Of a stretch of DNA of 41,180 bases, positions 1 through 8,417 are shown piece after piece. The stretch comes from Gammaproteobacteria bacterium (lineage in GTDB: Bacteria > Pseudomonadota > Gammaproteobacteria > Burkholderiales > Burkholderiaceae_D). Position numbers and translations under genes: made by a program. The notes beneath the pieces were generated by a model. That model was not told the DNA's origin and did no database searches. It saw only the letters and a list, made by a program, of their open reading frames with translations. The stretch covers positions 1 to 41,180 of the forward strand of contig CAJCIC010000075.1 of NCBI GenBank assembly GCA_903970185.1, in the 5' to 3' direction. How positions within the stretch are numbered: the stretch's first letter is position 1; every line of letters starts with the position of its first letter.

Positions 1-1689
1 TATTTTCTCAAGCAGGTGCTGCGGCTTATCACCGTGCTTTTCCTGACCGGCGCCCTGGCTGCAGTGCTAGATGCCAGCGTGCCTGTATTCATCGGCTGGT
101 CGGTCAGCCTGGTCTCAAAACCCGATCCGCGAGTCGCTCTAGGCGGCGCATGGCCTCAAATCCTTGGCATCGTCGTGGTGTTGCTCGTTTTGCGGCCATT
201 GGCACTGTTCCTCCAAAACAGCATGGCCAATCAGGCAATCGCACCAGGACTTGGGAATCTCATTCGGTGGCAGAGTCACCTTGCCCTGATGCGGCAGAAC
301 TGGAGCTTCTTCCAAAACGGAACAGCCGGGGGGCTCGCCAACCGTGTCGTCCAGACGGGACCTTGCTTGCGTGAAACCGTGCTGCTTACAACCAACGCGG
401 TGTTATACATTGCAGTCTACGGCGGTAGCGCCATTGCGGTGTTGGCCTGGCGCGGTGAAATGCTGGCGCTACCGATCGTGTGCTGGGGTGTGGCGTACGT
501 GCTCCTGCTTCGTCACTTTGTCCCGCGCATCCGTGTGCGCTCGCGAGCCGTGTCCGAAGTGCGTTCGCGGCTGACCGGCCGCGTCGTCGATACCTACTCC
601 AATATCCTGACATTCAAACTCTTTTTGCAGGGTGAGCGTGCCAGTCAGTCGATCCGCAGCACCATCGACGAACATACGCTGAGCTTTCGTCGTCATCTTC
701 GTTTGACGAGTCTTTTCAGCTGTTCACTTTCCGTGCTCAATGCCTTGTTACTGGTCTCGTCCGGTGGCATTGCAATCTGGCTGTGGATGAACGGGCACAT
801 CGCGGTAGGTACCGTGGCGATGGCCCTTCCCCTTACCTGGCAGATTACCAATGTGGCCGGTTGGGTTGCCCAGCATGCCACCTCTTTGTTCGAAAACATG
901 GGGGCAGTCGAAGATGGCATGACGTCGATCACAGCACCTGCGGCCTCGCCGGATCGACCCGGCGCGCGCGAGCTGGTGGTAAACCGGGCCGAGATTGCAT
1001 TTAGCGACGTGCATTTCGGCTATGCCAGCCCCGTTCTGCAAGGCGTCTCCTTCACCGTCGCGGCTGGTGAACACGTCGGACTGGTCGGTGCGTCCGGAGA
1101 GGGAAAAAGTACCCTCATGCATCTGCTGTTGCGGCTCTACGAGGTCGATCAAGGGAAGATCGTTATCGATGGCCAGGATATTGCGTGCTGCACAGTCGAT
1201 TCCGTGCGCCGTCATATCGCGATCGTGCCGCAAGATCTCACGCTCATGGATTGCTCGCTGGGCGACAATATCCGAATTGGACGAGCCGATGCGAGCGATG
1301 CAGAAATCCAGGCAGTCGTCGACCTGCTGGGACTCGAATTCGTCGAACACGTCGTCGATACAGAGGGTCGGCGAGGTCTTGATGCGCATTGTGGTGAGCG
1401 TGGCGCAAAGCTCTCGGGAGGCCAGCGTCAAAGAATTGCAATCGCGCGCGCCATCCTCAAGGATGCACCGATTCTTGTGCTCGACGAGGCGACTTCGGCA
1501 TTGGATGAGCACACGCAGCGCGCGTTGCAAGGCAATCTCGCGCTGCTGATGCAAGGACGCACGGCAATCGTCATCTCGCACCGCGCATCTTCACTGGTCA
1601 ACCTTGACCGCACCGTCACGCTAAGTGGGGGACGAATTTTGAGCGACCACGCCAAGACTGGCCAGATCGCGCTGAATGCGAGCAGTTAA
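1..1689 (+). CDS. ABC exporter, fused permease/ATPase (5' end outside window)
   Basis: Type I ABC exporter half-transporter that would export an unknown substrate across the inner membrane. The frame is open to the first base, and the residues before the GTG at 16 continue a typical exporter N-terminus, so the gene most likely starts upstream. About six hydrophobic segments fill the first 300 residues. The nucleotide-binding domain follows, with Walker A GASGEGKST (near 1090), a Q-loop VPQD (near 1228), signature LSGGQRQR (near 1411), Walker B and D-loop LVLDEATSALDE (near 1476) and H-loop ISHR (near 1572). All catalytic motifs are present, so it looks functional. Its last 69 bases overlap the end of the convergent STAND gene. 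No partner or substrate gene is visible. The family call is firm; the substrate is unknown. Confidence 0.88.
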   Translation, partial: YFLKQVLRLITVLFLTGALAAVLDASVPVFIGWSVSLVSKPDPRVALGGAWPQILGIVVVLLVLRPLALFLQNSMANQAIAPGLGNLIRWQSHLALMRQNWSFFQNGTAGGLANRVVQTGPCLRETVLLTTNAVLYIAVYGGSAIAVLAWRGEMLALPIVCWGVAYVLLLRHFVPRIRVRSRAVSEVRSRLTGRVVDTYSNILTFKLFLQGERASQSIRSTIDEHTLSFRRHLRLTSLFSCSLSVLNALLLVSSGGIAIWLWMNGHIAVGTVAMALPLTWQITNVAGWVAQHATSLFENMGAVEDGMTSITAPAASPDRPGARELVVNRAEIAFSDVHFGYASPVLQGVSFTVAAGEHVGLVGASGEGKSTLMHLLLRLYEVDQGKIVIDGQDIACCTVDSVRRHIAIVPQDLTLMDCSLGDNIRIGRADASDAEIQAVVDLLGLEFVEHVVDTEGRRGLDAHCGERGAKLSGGQRQRIAIARAILKDAPILVLDEATSALDEHTQRALQGNLALLMQGRTAIVISHRASSLVNLDRTVTLSGGRILSDHAKTGQIALNASS

Positions 1690-4600
1690 TGCCTCTGCAG
1701 TGTCTGGCTCGACGTGTTTGAGGGCGAGGTTTGAGGCAACAACATCGTGGGTCCACTTGAGCAGACGCTGTGCTCGATCGGGTTGGCCCGCCTTGGCGAG
1801 ATCCTGAACGGCGTTTTCGACCAGATCGAGGATATGGATGGGTGTGTCCTTGCGGGCATACTGATAGATGAATTTCTCGTAGTTCTCATCAGTGAGTCGC
1901 GCCGCCGACTCGAATTGCCTACCCGCGAGACCATAATCCCGCGCCAGTTCGGCGATTGCGCCCTCGACGGCCGCGAGGTTAGCCCGGGTGTCGGTCGCGC
2001 CCATTTGGTACTTGATCGTCGGCGCAGCGTTCGCCACAGAAGCACGGATATCAAGGCCCTTGAGCAGATCGGTGCGGGCCTGGCGGAGTCGCTCTTGCCT
2101 TGTCGGCTCCTGTTTCCACCATAGGTAGTAGGTTTCGCCCTCATTGCTCAGGTTCCAGCCAAGCGCAGAGATATGCCCGATGTTTTTCGGATCGCGATTC
2201 TTGACATCTGTGAGCAGCGTCTTGCCGGCTTCAAATGCCTGAATCGATGCTTCGAAGTTTTTCTGGCGCGATTGCAGCAGGCCGATATTTGTCTTGACCA
2301 GCGCTTGCTGGTACGGCCAGTCGACGTTGTCCCAGAGGTGGTCACGCAAGGCATCGTAGCCCTCGCTCGCCAGATCGAACCACTTCAAAGCGGCCTCATC
2401 CTGTCCCAGGGCCACCTGCACATCGCCCAGCTTATTGGCCGCCCAGGCGACATCATGTTGCGCTTGCGGCGCTGCGTCGTGCAGTTTGCTCAGTGCCAGC
2501 CGGGTGTCATAGGAGTGCTGGTACCACGTCTCGGCCGACGCCGGATCATTGAACTGTTCCAGCGATAGATCGCCTAGATACTGATTTATTTCGGCAAAGA
2601 GAATTTGACGACGTACCTCATCCGGTGAAGAGACAGTGGCGGGCGAAAGCCCTTCCAGATCGGCCAATGCATGCTCGTAATCCTTGCGAGCGTCATCCTT
2701 GTGGTTGGCTTTGGCCTCTGCCGTACCTAACAGGCGCTCGCTGCGCACGCGCTGCAAGCGGGCCTCGCGGTCGCCACGACTGGCAATCCCATCGACAGCC
2801 GCCAGGGCATCAGCGGCGTCCTTGCGCATGGCGTCCATTTGTCCACGCGCCTCTTCGAGCTCGGCGAGCACCAGCAGGGTACGCGCGCGTTGCGTCTCAA
2901 GCCGCGGATCAGTGGTCACCGCCGAGAGCTGCTCGATGGCTCCGCGCGCTGCATCGACCTGCTGCTGCACTCGTTCAAGCTGGGCAATCGGCTGGATAAT
3001 CTCGGAAGTCGATTCGACCAGTGTCGTGATGGCCACCGCAGCGGCATCGACACTGCGCTTGGCGACGTACCAGTTGACACCGGCAAACCCCGCGAGGATC
3101 AAGAACACCAAGGCGGATCCGCTGGCTGCTGCAAGCAGCACGCGTGCCCGCCGTATCTGGCGGTGTTGTTCGCTGCGCGCCGAAGCACTCGAAGCAGATA
3201 TGAAATCGACCAGTGCCGCATCAAGTTCCGCGCCGCGGCGTTGCTGCAAATCCTCGGCTTCGATCAGCGGCAGACCGGGGCGCAACAGCAAACTTGCACG
3301 ATGTTCGGTTCCGGCATTGCGCCAACGCACTGCATCTTGTTCCAGCTTCGCGCGCAGCTGAATATCAGCCCAGGCCTCTGCCAGTGTGCTCGCCGCCAGC
3401 GGCCAGTGTGTCAGCAACGACTCATGCGCGAGTCGCACCCGCGATCCGTCGATGACCAACAGTCGCACCGATGCACTGGCGAAGCGATCAATCAAACGGC
3501 GCTCCGGACTTGCCGGCGCAAATGATGTGAGCAGTGGATTGCGCGCGGTGGCTCCGCCACGGACATCCTGTCGCACAGTCACCAACGCTCGCAGCACGGT
3601 GGCAAACGCCGCTCTGACGTCTTCGGGAAGCTGCTCGTAGGCATGCTGCGCATGTTGGCCCAGCGCGCCTTCGAGTCCGCCGACCGCCCGATAGGCGCTA
3701 AAACTCAACAGCCCTCCCTCGCGCCTTTCCCAAAGCTGGGCCAGGAGGAACTCGAGTAGTGGTAAGGAGTCTGGATCGCTGGCGGCGGCCGCAAGAATCA
3801 CGTCGTCGAGACCCTCGCCATCGGCAGCAGCGGCCTCGAACGTCAGTCCTGCCTCGCGCGCGGGCTGACGAATGATCTGGGCAATTTCCGCTTGTACGGG
3901 CGCCGCGAGCAGGTACCTGCCATCCCCGTCCGATAATGCTGCCAGCCTTGGAAAGGCAGTCAATTGTTCGAAGAAATCGCTGCGCATGGTGGCCACAACC
4001 CACACCAGACCGGATCGCGCCAACGCATCGAGGATGTCGATGAAAGCCTCGCGGGTCTCTTTCGCAAGCGAGTCGGCCGTGAGGATCTCTTCCATCTGAT
4101 CGACCACAAGAACCAGCCGTGCGGACGCGATTTGCGTCAGGTTTGCCGCTTCAGCAGCACGCATCAATCCCTGCCGCACGGCGAACGTCACCTGGGTGGG
4201 ATCGACGGCGAGTATTCTCGTCAGGCCTTCAACGGTGTATTGCAATTGACCAAGCTCGGGAAGCGCTGATTCAGACATGAGCGCCGCAGACAGGCTGTTC
4301 ATCACGTCGCCACTGCCGTCTGATGGACGCATCACGGCGTAGCGCACCAGCCCGACGGTGCCGATCATGCCGGGTAGCAGCAGATCGGGCAGGAGTCCTG
4401 CCCTGACCAAAGACGATTTTCCCGAACCGCTTGCACCCATCACCATGACAAAGGCGCAACCCGCCTCGGCCCGGCGCGCCAGAACGCTGCGCAACTCATT
4501 ACGCGCACGGGTACGACCAAAAAAGATGGGCGCGTGTTCAAGCTGAAAAGATTCAAGACCGCGGAACGGACTACCCGCATGCCAACGTACCGTTGGTGTC

Positions 4601-5205
4601 TCAAGTCCGTCTCCACCGGCACGATTGGTGAGTTGCCGGCGTAACAGTTGCCGCAGGTCCGCTTCTAGCTTTTCCTCGAATTGGGTCTCATCGGGAAACA
4701 CAGTCGATGCAGCCGTGAAGGTCCCATCGGAGGCCATGAACCAGCGCCTGAGAAAATCATCGACCAGGCGTTTCTGCGCGCGAATCTCTTCAAGACGTGC
4801 CTCATCATCAAGACTTGCCGTGATCGGTGCTTGCTTGCGGTAAAGGAGCAAATTGGGCTGACCGACGCGCTGATACCCCGCCAGGGCGTCTTCGAACTCC
4901 CACTCGGTACCCGACACGGGTGCCTTGCCGGACACCGCGCCGACGAATCGGTCCTGTGGCAGCATCACGCCGAGCCGCGACCAGAGAATCACAACCACAA
5001 TGTCCGTGCTGCTTGGCGCTGGGATATTTTCGACATCTTGGAAATGATGCGAAGCAATCAGAGGTTCGTGTTCCCAAAGCAGCGCTTCGACACGAAAGTG
5101 GTAGGCGAACTCACGGTCAAGCCGCGCCACGACACGTTCGGCGATAAGCCGTTCCGGCCGCACGTCGGACGGCGAAGAGATGAAAATCTTGATGGTCCTG
5201 GACAC
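1621..5205 (-). CDS. DUF4062-like / STAND NTPase / TM / TPR protein
   Basis: A 1194-residue multidomain protein. Residues 1-190 resemble DUF4062, a Rossmann-like domain opening with KIFISSPSDV and often placed in front of STAND ATPases. Residues 210-600 form a STAND P-loop NTPase of the nSTAND1 type: Walker A GASGSGKSS (257-265), Walker B LVLVVDQMEE (about 364-373) and a sensor-like VVATMRSDFF (403-412). Residues 689-714 are one strongly hydrophobic segment. The remaining 480 or so residues are helical with TPR-like repeats. The layout suggests an N-terminal effector or signal-sensing domain, an ATP-driven switch and a C-terminal sensing or scaffold region tethered to the membrane. It is the last gene of a three-gene cluster, 20 nt after the glycosyltransferase. 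A defence or signalling role is inferred from the domain types; the biochemical activity is unknown. Confidence 0.82.
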   Translation of the reverse strand: MSRTIKIFISSPSDVRPERLIAERVVARLDREFAYHFRVEALLWEHEPLIASHHFQDVENIPAPSSTDIVVVILWSRLGVMLPQDRFVGAVSGKAPVSGTEWEFEDALAGYQRVGQPNLLLYRKQAPITASLDDEARLEEIRAQKRLVDDFLRRWFMASDGTFTAASTVFPDETQFEEKLEADLRQLLRRQLTNRAGGDGLETPTVRWHAGSPFRGLESFQLEHAPIFFGRTRARNELRSVLARRAEAGCAFVMVMGASGSGKSSLVRAGLLPDLLLPGMIGTVGLVRYAVMRPSDGSGDVMNSLSAALMSESALPELGQLQYTVEGLTRILAVDPTQVTFAVRQGLMRAAEAANLTQIASARLVLVVDQMEEILTADSLAKETREAFIDILDALARSGLVWVVATMRSDFFEQLTAFPRLAALSDGDGRYLLAAPVQAEIAQIIRQPAREAGLTFEAAAADGEGLDDVILAAAASDPDSLPLLEFLLAQLWERREGGLLSFSAYRAVGGLEGALGQHAQHAYEQLPEDVRAAFATVLRALVTVRQDVRGGATARNPLLTSFAPASPERRLIDRFASASVRLLVIDGSRVRLAHESLLTHWPLAASTLAEAWADIQLRAKLEQDAVRWRNAGTEHRASLLLRPGLPLIEAEDLQQRRGAELDAALVDFISASSASARSEQHRQIRRARVLLAAASGSALVFLILAGFAGVNWYVAKRSVDAAAVAITTLVESTSEIIQPIAQLERVQQQVDAARGAIEQLSAVTTDPRLETQRARTLLVLAELEEARGQMDAMRKDAADALAAVDGIASRGDREARLQRVRSERLLGTAEAKANHKDDARKDYEHALADLEGLSPATVSSPDEVRRQILFAEINQYLGDLSLEQFNDPASAETWYQHSYDTRLALSKLHDAAPQAQHDVAWAANKLGDVQVALGQDEAALKWFDLASEGYDALRDHLWDNVDWPYQQALVKTNIGLLQSRQKNFEASIQAFEAGKTLLTDVKNRDPKNIGHISALGWNLSNEGETYYLWWKQEPTRQERLRQARTDLLKGLDIRASVANAAPTIKYQMGATDTRANLAAVEGAIAELARDYGLAGRQFESAARLTDENYEKFIYQYARKDTPIHILDLVENAVQDLAKAGQPDRAQRLLKWTHDVVASNLALKHVEPDTAEALTARIQRDLASLGVVAQNSSPT

Positions 5206-5225
5206 GTCAGTCCTGTCCGCACGGA

Positions 5226-6122
5226 CTAGAGGTTGGGATTGTCTTCATCGCGGTTACGAAAATACTGCTTGATGGCGGCTTGCAACTCCGGTTTGGTCTG
5301 TCGCAGCTGCAGCAGGCCCTGTTCATCGCGGTGTAAATCGGCGGCCGGATCGAAGTCATGCTCCAGCAGGATTTTCCAGCGTGTGTCGTAGCCGCGGTCG
5401 GCGCGTTTGCCGTGCCAGAAATGAAGTAACGAATTGGCGACGCAACCCGGTTCGCCGAGGTCCAAGGCGGCGATCCTGTCTTGCCATTCGAGCAGTGATT
5501 TACTGTATCCGGAGTCGGGCATGCGGGTCATTTCCGGCCGGATGCCGCCAATCAGCGCAAGGGCCATGTAGTAATCGTTGGAGCCGAGAATGCTCCAATC
5601 AAGGAGCCCGCCGATGGCTTCGAGGGCAACGCGTCGTGCCGCCCATGCGTAGCCGGTTTGGCCCGGGTTGCCGCCCTGCCCAGGCGACTGCTTAAGGCGA
5701 TAGACAAATCCTTCATAGGTCTTGATCGGCTCGAATTTGGGGCCGAGGTCGAGCGCGTGCGTAAAGAGCTGAACAAATGCGTGCTGTTCGAGTTGTTGCA
5801 ACGTGGCTGCCACCCAGTCAGGCCGAACGAATGCGATATCGGCGTCCACCCAGGCAGCATATTCCCAGTCGCGAGGCAGGTAATTGAGCGCGATATTGAC
5901 GAGATTTTCCTTGTACCAGAGCAGGTGGGGTGAGCGGATCTGGATATGCCGCGGCTGGTGCTGATTCGTAATGGCAAACGGCTGATCGGGCAGCGCCAGC
6001 TCGACGGTGTATAGGCGTGCGCCCTGGCTCGCCATGCGCGCCTCGAATTCCCGGTACAGCTGATACCGGGAGCGGTATCCGAGCGGATTGGAGACGGTCG
6101 TGATCACATGAAGTTCAGACAT
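5226..6122 (-). CDS. GT-A-like glycosyltransferase family protein
   Basis: A 298-residue protein starting MSELHVITTVSNP. A hydrophobic strand leads into WVDADIAF, so DAD at 93-95 fits the metal-binding DxD of GT-A glycosyltransferases that use nucleotide sugars. Later segments (GYAWAARR followed by IGGLLDW) fit a set of mostly unnamed bacterial glycosyltransferase-like proteins. There is no signal peptide or membrane segment, so it should be cytoplasmic. The ATG at 6122 is preferred over a TTG 15 nt upstream because AGG sits 7 nt ahead of it. It lies 60 nt after the cyclase gene and 20 nt before the STAND gene, all on one strand, so cotranscription is likely. Donor, acceptor and any part in the neighbouring signalling genes cannot be read from the sequence. 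Confidence 0.68.
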   Translation of the reverse strand: MSELHVITTVSNPLGYRSRYQLYREFEARMASQGARLYTVELALPDQPFAITNQHQPRHIQIRSPHLLWYKENLVNIALNYLPRDWEYAAWVDADIAFVRPDWVAATLQQLEQHAFVQLFTHALDLGPKFEPIKTYEGFVYRLKQSPGQGGNPGQTGYAWAARRVALEAIGGLLDWSILGSNDYYMALALIGGIRPEMTRMPDSGYSKSLLEWQDRIAALDLGEPGCVANSLLHFWHGKRADRGYDTRWKILLEHDFDPAADLHRDEQGLLQLRQTKPELQAAIKQYFRNRDEDNPNL

Positions 6123-6182
6123 GGAATACCTGTTCAAACCCTGTTGTCGCTGATGCTCGATCGAGCCCCTTGCGCGATCGCC

Positions 6183-8036
6183 CTACAGCAGGGTGCGCAC
6201 CGTCGGCGGGCCGCCATCAGCAGTCTCTAGCTGACGTAACAAGAACATCCGCATCTGCCCGTAATTTTTCGCCATGGCCGTGACCCCGACGTACTCGCAG
6301 GAGTAGGTATCAGCGTGAAAAAGTGCCAGCCGCGCAGCGAATGGTTCAGTCACATATACGCATCCTTCTGGGGTTACGGGTTCAATTCTCGCCGCGCGAC
6401 TGACGTGAGCGCCCATGTAGGAGGTGCGTTTTAGCAGCGGGTCTTCCACCTCGTAGATCGGGCCGAAATGGCCGCCGACGCGCAGGCCAAGGGTTGCCGG
6501 CAGTCCGGCAGATTCAAAATCGAGTGCGGCCATCGCCTGCTGCAATTGCAAGGCACATCGGGCCGCCTCTCCCGCGTCCTCCAACACCATAAAGATGCCA
6601 TCCCCCCAGGTATTCAAGTAGGCGATCTGGTCGCGGTAGGCGTCGGTGATGGTCGACAGCTGTCCCAGCACGCCGGCGACAAAATTTGGCATCTGCGCAT
6701 CGCGCAGCTTGCTAAAGCCCTTGAGATCGCCAAATAACATGGCGCGGCTGGTACGGCCGCCTTTCGATAGCCGCACCGGACCTGCTGGCTCAAGGGATGC
6801 CGGACGTCCCTCAGAGCATGGCAGGATGGTCTGCGGCAGCTGATTGGCCTTCCAGACGGCGAGATCGACGGCGGTGCCCGCAGCATGCTGGGGCGGGCGT
6901 CCATCCCAGACGGCGATCTGGCGCACAGGGGCGCACAGGTGTCGGGCGCACAGCACGGCGAGCCCCATTGCCATCTGACTGGCGTAGCTATATAACTGGT
7001 CGTCGCCCAGATAACTGTCCTCAGTCGCGAAACGGACTGTGGCTGCCTGTTCCATGCAGCTTGCGAAGCGGCTTTCCCATGACGAACCTGCAGGTCGGAC
7101 CGATCGTTCGACGAACTCTTCGACCGGGAACGGCAACACGACATTGAGCTTGGCGCCGCGGCTCAGCAGGGCCTCGGCAAACAGGATGTCGGCACCGCTT
7201 GCGAGGGCGCCGTAGGCAATGCCAACCGGACGGCGCTCAAGCTCCGCGCTGATTGCTTCGGCTACCTTTGTTTCGTCGCCCGCTTGAAAGCCGCGCGTGA
7301 CACCAGGCGGGGCAATCATGTGTCCGGTAAAGTGAATCACATCGGGAAGTGACAAATCTCCCAGTGCGGTGAGTTCGAGATGTTTCTTGGCCGCGATCAG
7401 TCGCAACTGCCGCACAGTGGTTGCAAACACGTCATAGCGCATGGCACAAGCGGCACGCAAGGGCTCGATCAAGGACTTGGCGCGCGTGAAATCGTCGAGG
7501 ATGAAGCTCGCCTCAAGCGCCGTCGCCAGAGGCCAGTACCGGTCGGCTGCAGAGCTCTTGCCTGGATCGGCGATTTCTCGTTCCACGAGTGCCAGCACCT
7601 CCCGCGCTGTGGCCAGCGCTGCCTGGCTCTGGTCCGAGAGCAGGTTCAAGGTTGCGACATTGATGCCGGGGTAATAGGCTTCCGGGTCGCCAGCGTCCAA
7701 CGCCTGTCGGTAGGCCTTTTGGTAGCCAAGCGCCGCCTCCTTGAGCAGCGCTTGGCGTTCCGGCCCACGCGCCAGCTGGGCCTCTTCCTTGAGCAGCCGC
7801 GCACCTAGCGTCACCAGGTGCGTTTCCTGTCGAGCCCCAAGCTCGGCGGCGTCAAAGAGCTGCCGACCTAAGCTGATCGCACCCGCGTTAAGAAGCGAGA
7901 GCACCGCACGTCGCAAAAGCTCGACATTGGCGGGATGCTCTTCGAGCCCTTGACGGGCGAGATCGTGCGCTTTGAAGAACTCTCCATTGACTTCAAAACT
8001 TCGAATTTGGTCGAGCCATTCCTGTAGCGATGCCAT
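6183..8036 (-). CDS. TPR / SLOG-like / class III nucleotide cyclase protein
   Basis: A 617-residue cytoplasmic protein with three parts. Residues 1-220 are helical and TPR-like (TPR-S/DUF4071 type). Residues 230-400 look SLOG-like, a Rossmann-type nucleotide-sensing fold, with TGHMIAPPG (237-245) and GALASGADILFAE (276-288). Residues 430-590 are a class III nucleotide cyclase domain: metal aspartates D437 (FGDLKGF) and D479 (WGDG), and the transition-state arginine R550. The adenine-selecting lysine and aspartate positions are N475 and S539, and the transition-state asparagine is S546, so the product may not be cAMP. The ATG at 8036 is chosen over an in-frame GTG at 8051 because GGAG lies 7 nt upstream. 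It is the first gene of the minus-strand cluster. The domain calls are good; the substrate and physiological role are unknown. Confidence 0.82.
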   Translation of the reverse strand: MASLQEWLDQIRSFEVNGEFFKAHDLARQGLEEHPANVELLRRAVLSLLNAGAISLGRQLFDAAELGARQETHLVTLGARLLKEEAQLARGPERQALLKEAALGYQKAYRQALDAGDPEAYYPGINVATLNLLSDQSQAALATAREVLALVEREIADPGKSSAADRYWPLATALEASFILDDFTRAKSLIEPLRAACAMRYDVFATTVRQLRLIAAKKHLELTALGDLSLPDVIHFTGHMIAPPGVTRGFQAGDETKVAEAISAELERRPVGIAYGALASGADILFAEALLSRGAKLNVVLPFPVEEFVERSVRPAGSSWESRFASCMEQAATVRFATEDSYLGDDQLYSYASQMAMGLAVLCARHLCAPVRQIAVWDGRPPQHAAGTAVDLAVWKANQLPQTILPCSEGRPASLEPAGPVRLSKGGRTSRAMLFGDLKGFSKLRDAQMPNFVAGVLGQLSTITDAYRDQIAYLNTWGDGIFMVLEDAGEAARCALQLQQAMAALDFESAGLPATLGLRVGGHFGPIYEVEDPLLKRTSYMGAHVSRAARIEPVTPEGCVYVTEPFAARLALFHADTYSCEYVGVTAMAKNYGQMRMFLLRQLETADGGPPTVRTLL

Positions 8037-8417
8037 GCGCGCTCCGTGCACTCAGCTTCAAGTCAGGCCCCGATGGCGACAGCTTGCTCTGGCATTGGTA
8101 GGCGGCGCCGACTCGGTTTCCCTTGCCTAGAGGCCCAAACTTGGCTCTAATTATCGTCAGGTTACGCGAACTTGCCCACCCTGGTTTCGGTAATTCGTCA
8201 CAAAGCGAGATCGGCGCCGGCAAAAGGACCTGCTGGAGCGTGCCATCCAGTCACCAGATGGATCGAGTTGGAAGCGGGCGGGCGGCCGCATAGCGTCAGA
8301 TTTGGCGCCCTCGCCTTGACGTCGCCCGAGCCACGCGAACGGGTTAAGAGTCCGAACATTGTGCCTCCGAGCGGCAAGGAACATAGCTGCGTTTGTACCA
8401 GCAACAGGGGAATATGC
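8037..8417. other. Divergent intergenic region
   Basis: About 380 bases between the divergent cyclase and PhyH-like genes. Open frames in it have no recognisable protein features. It probably carries promoters for both directions; only the minus-strand candidate near 8150-8178 could be pointed to. It looks less GC-rich than the housekeeping part of the window. Confidence 0.5.
8150..8178 (-). promoter_or_regulatory. Candidate sigma70 promoter of the cyclase cluster
   Basis: On the minus strand TGGGCA (4 of 6 to TTGACA) and GATAAT (5 of 6 to TATAAT) are separated by 17 nt, ending about 114 nt before the cyclase ATG. This is the best sigma70-like pair in the divergent region. It is a match by eye only and the -35 box is weak. 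Confidence 0.4.

Noticed and set aside
748-1581. Minus-strand open frame of 277 codons
   Set aside because: It is antisense to the ABC exporter ATPase domain with intact Walker motifs.
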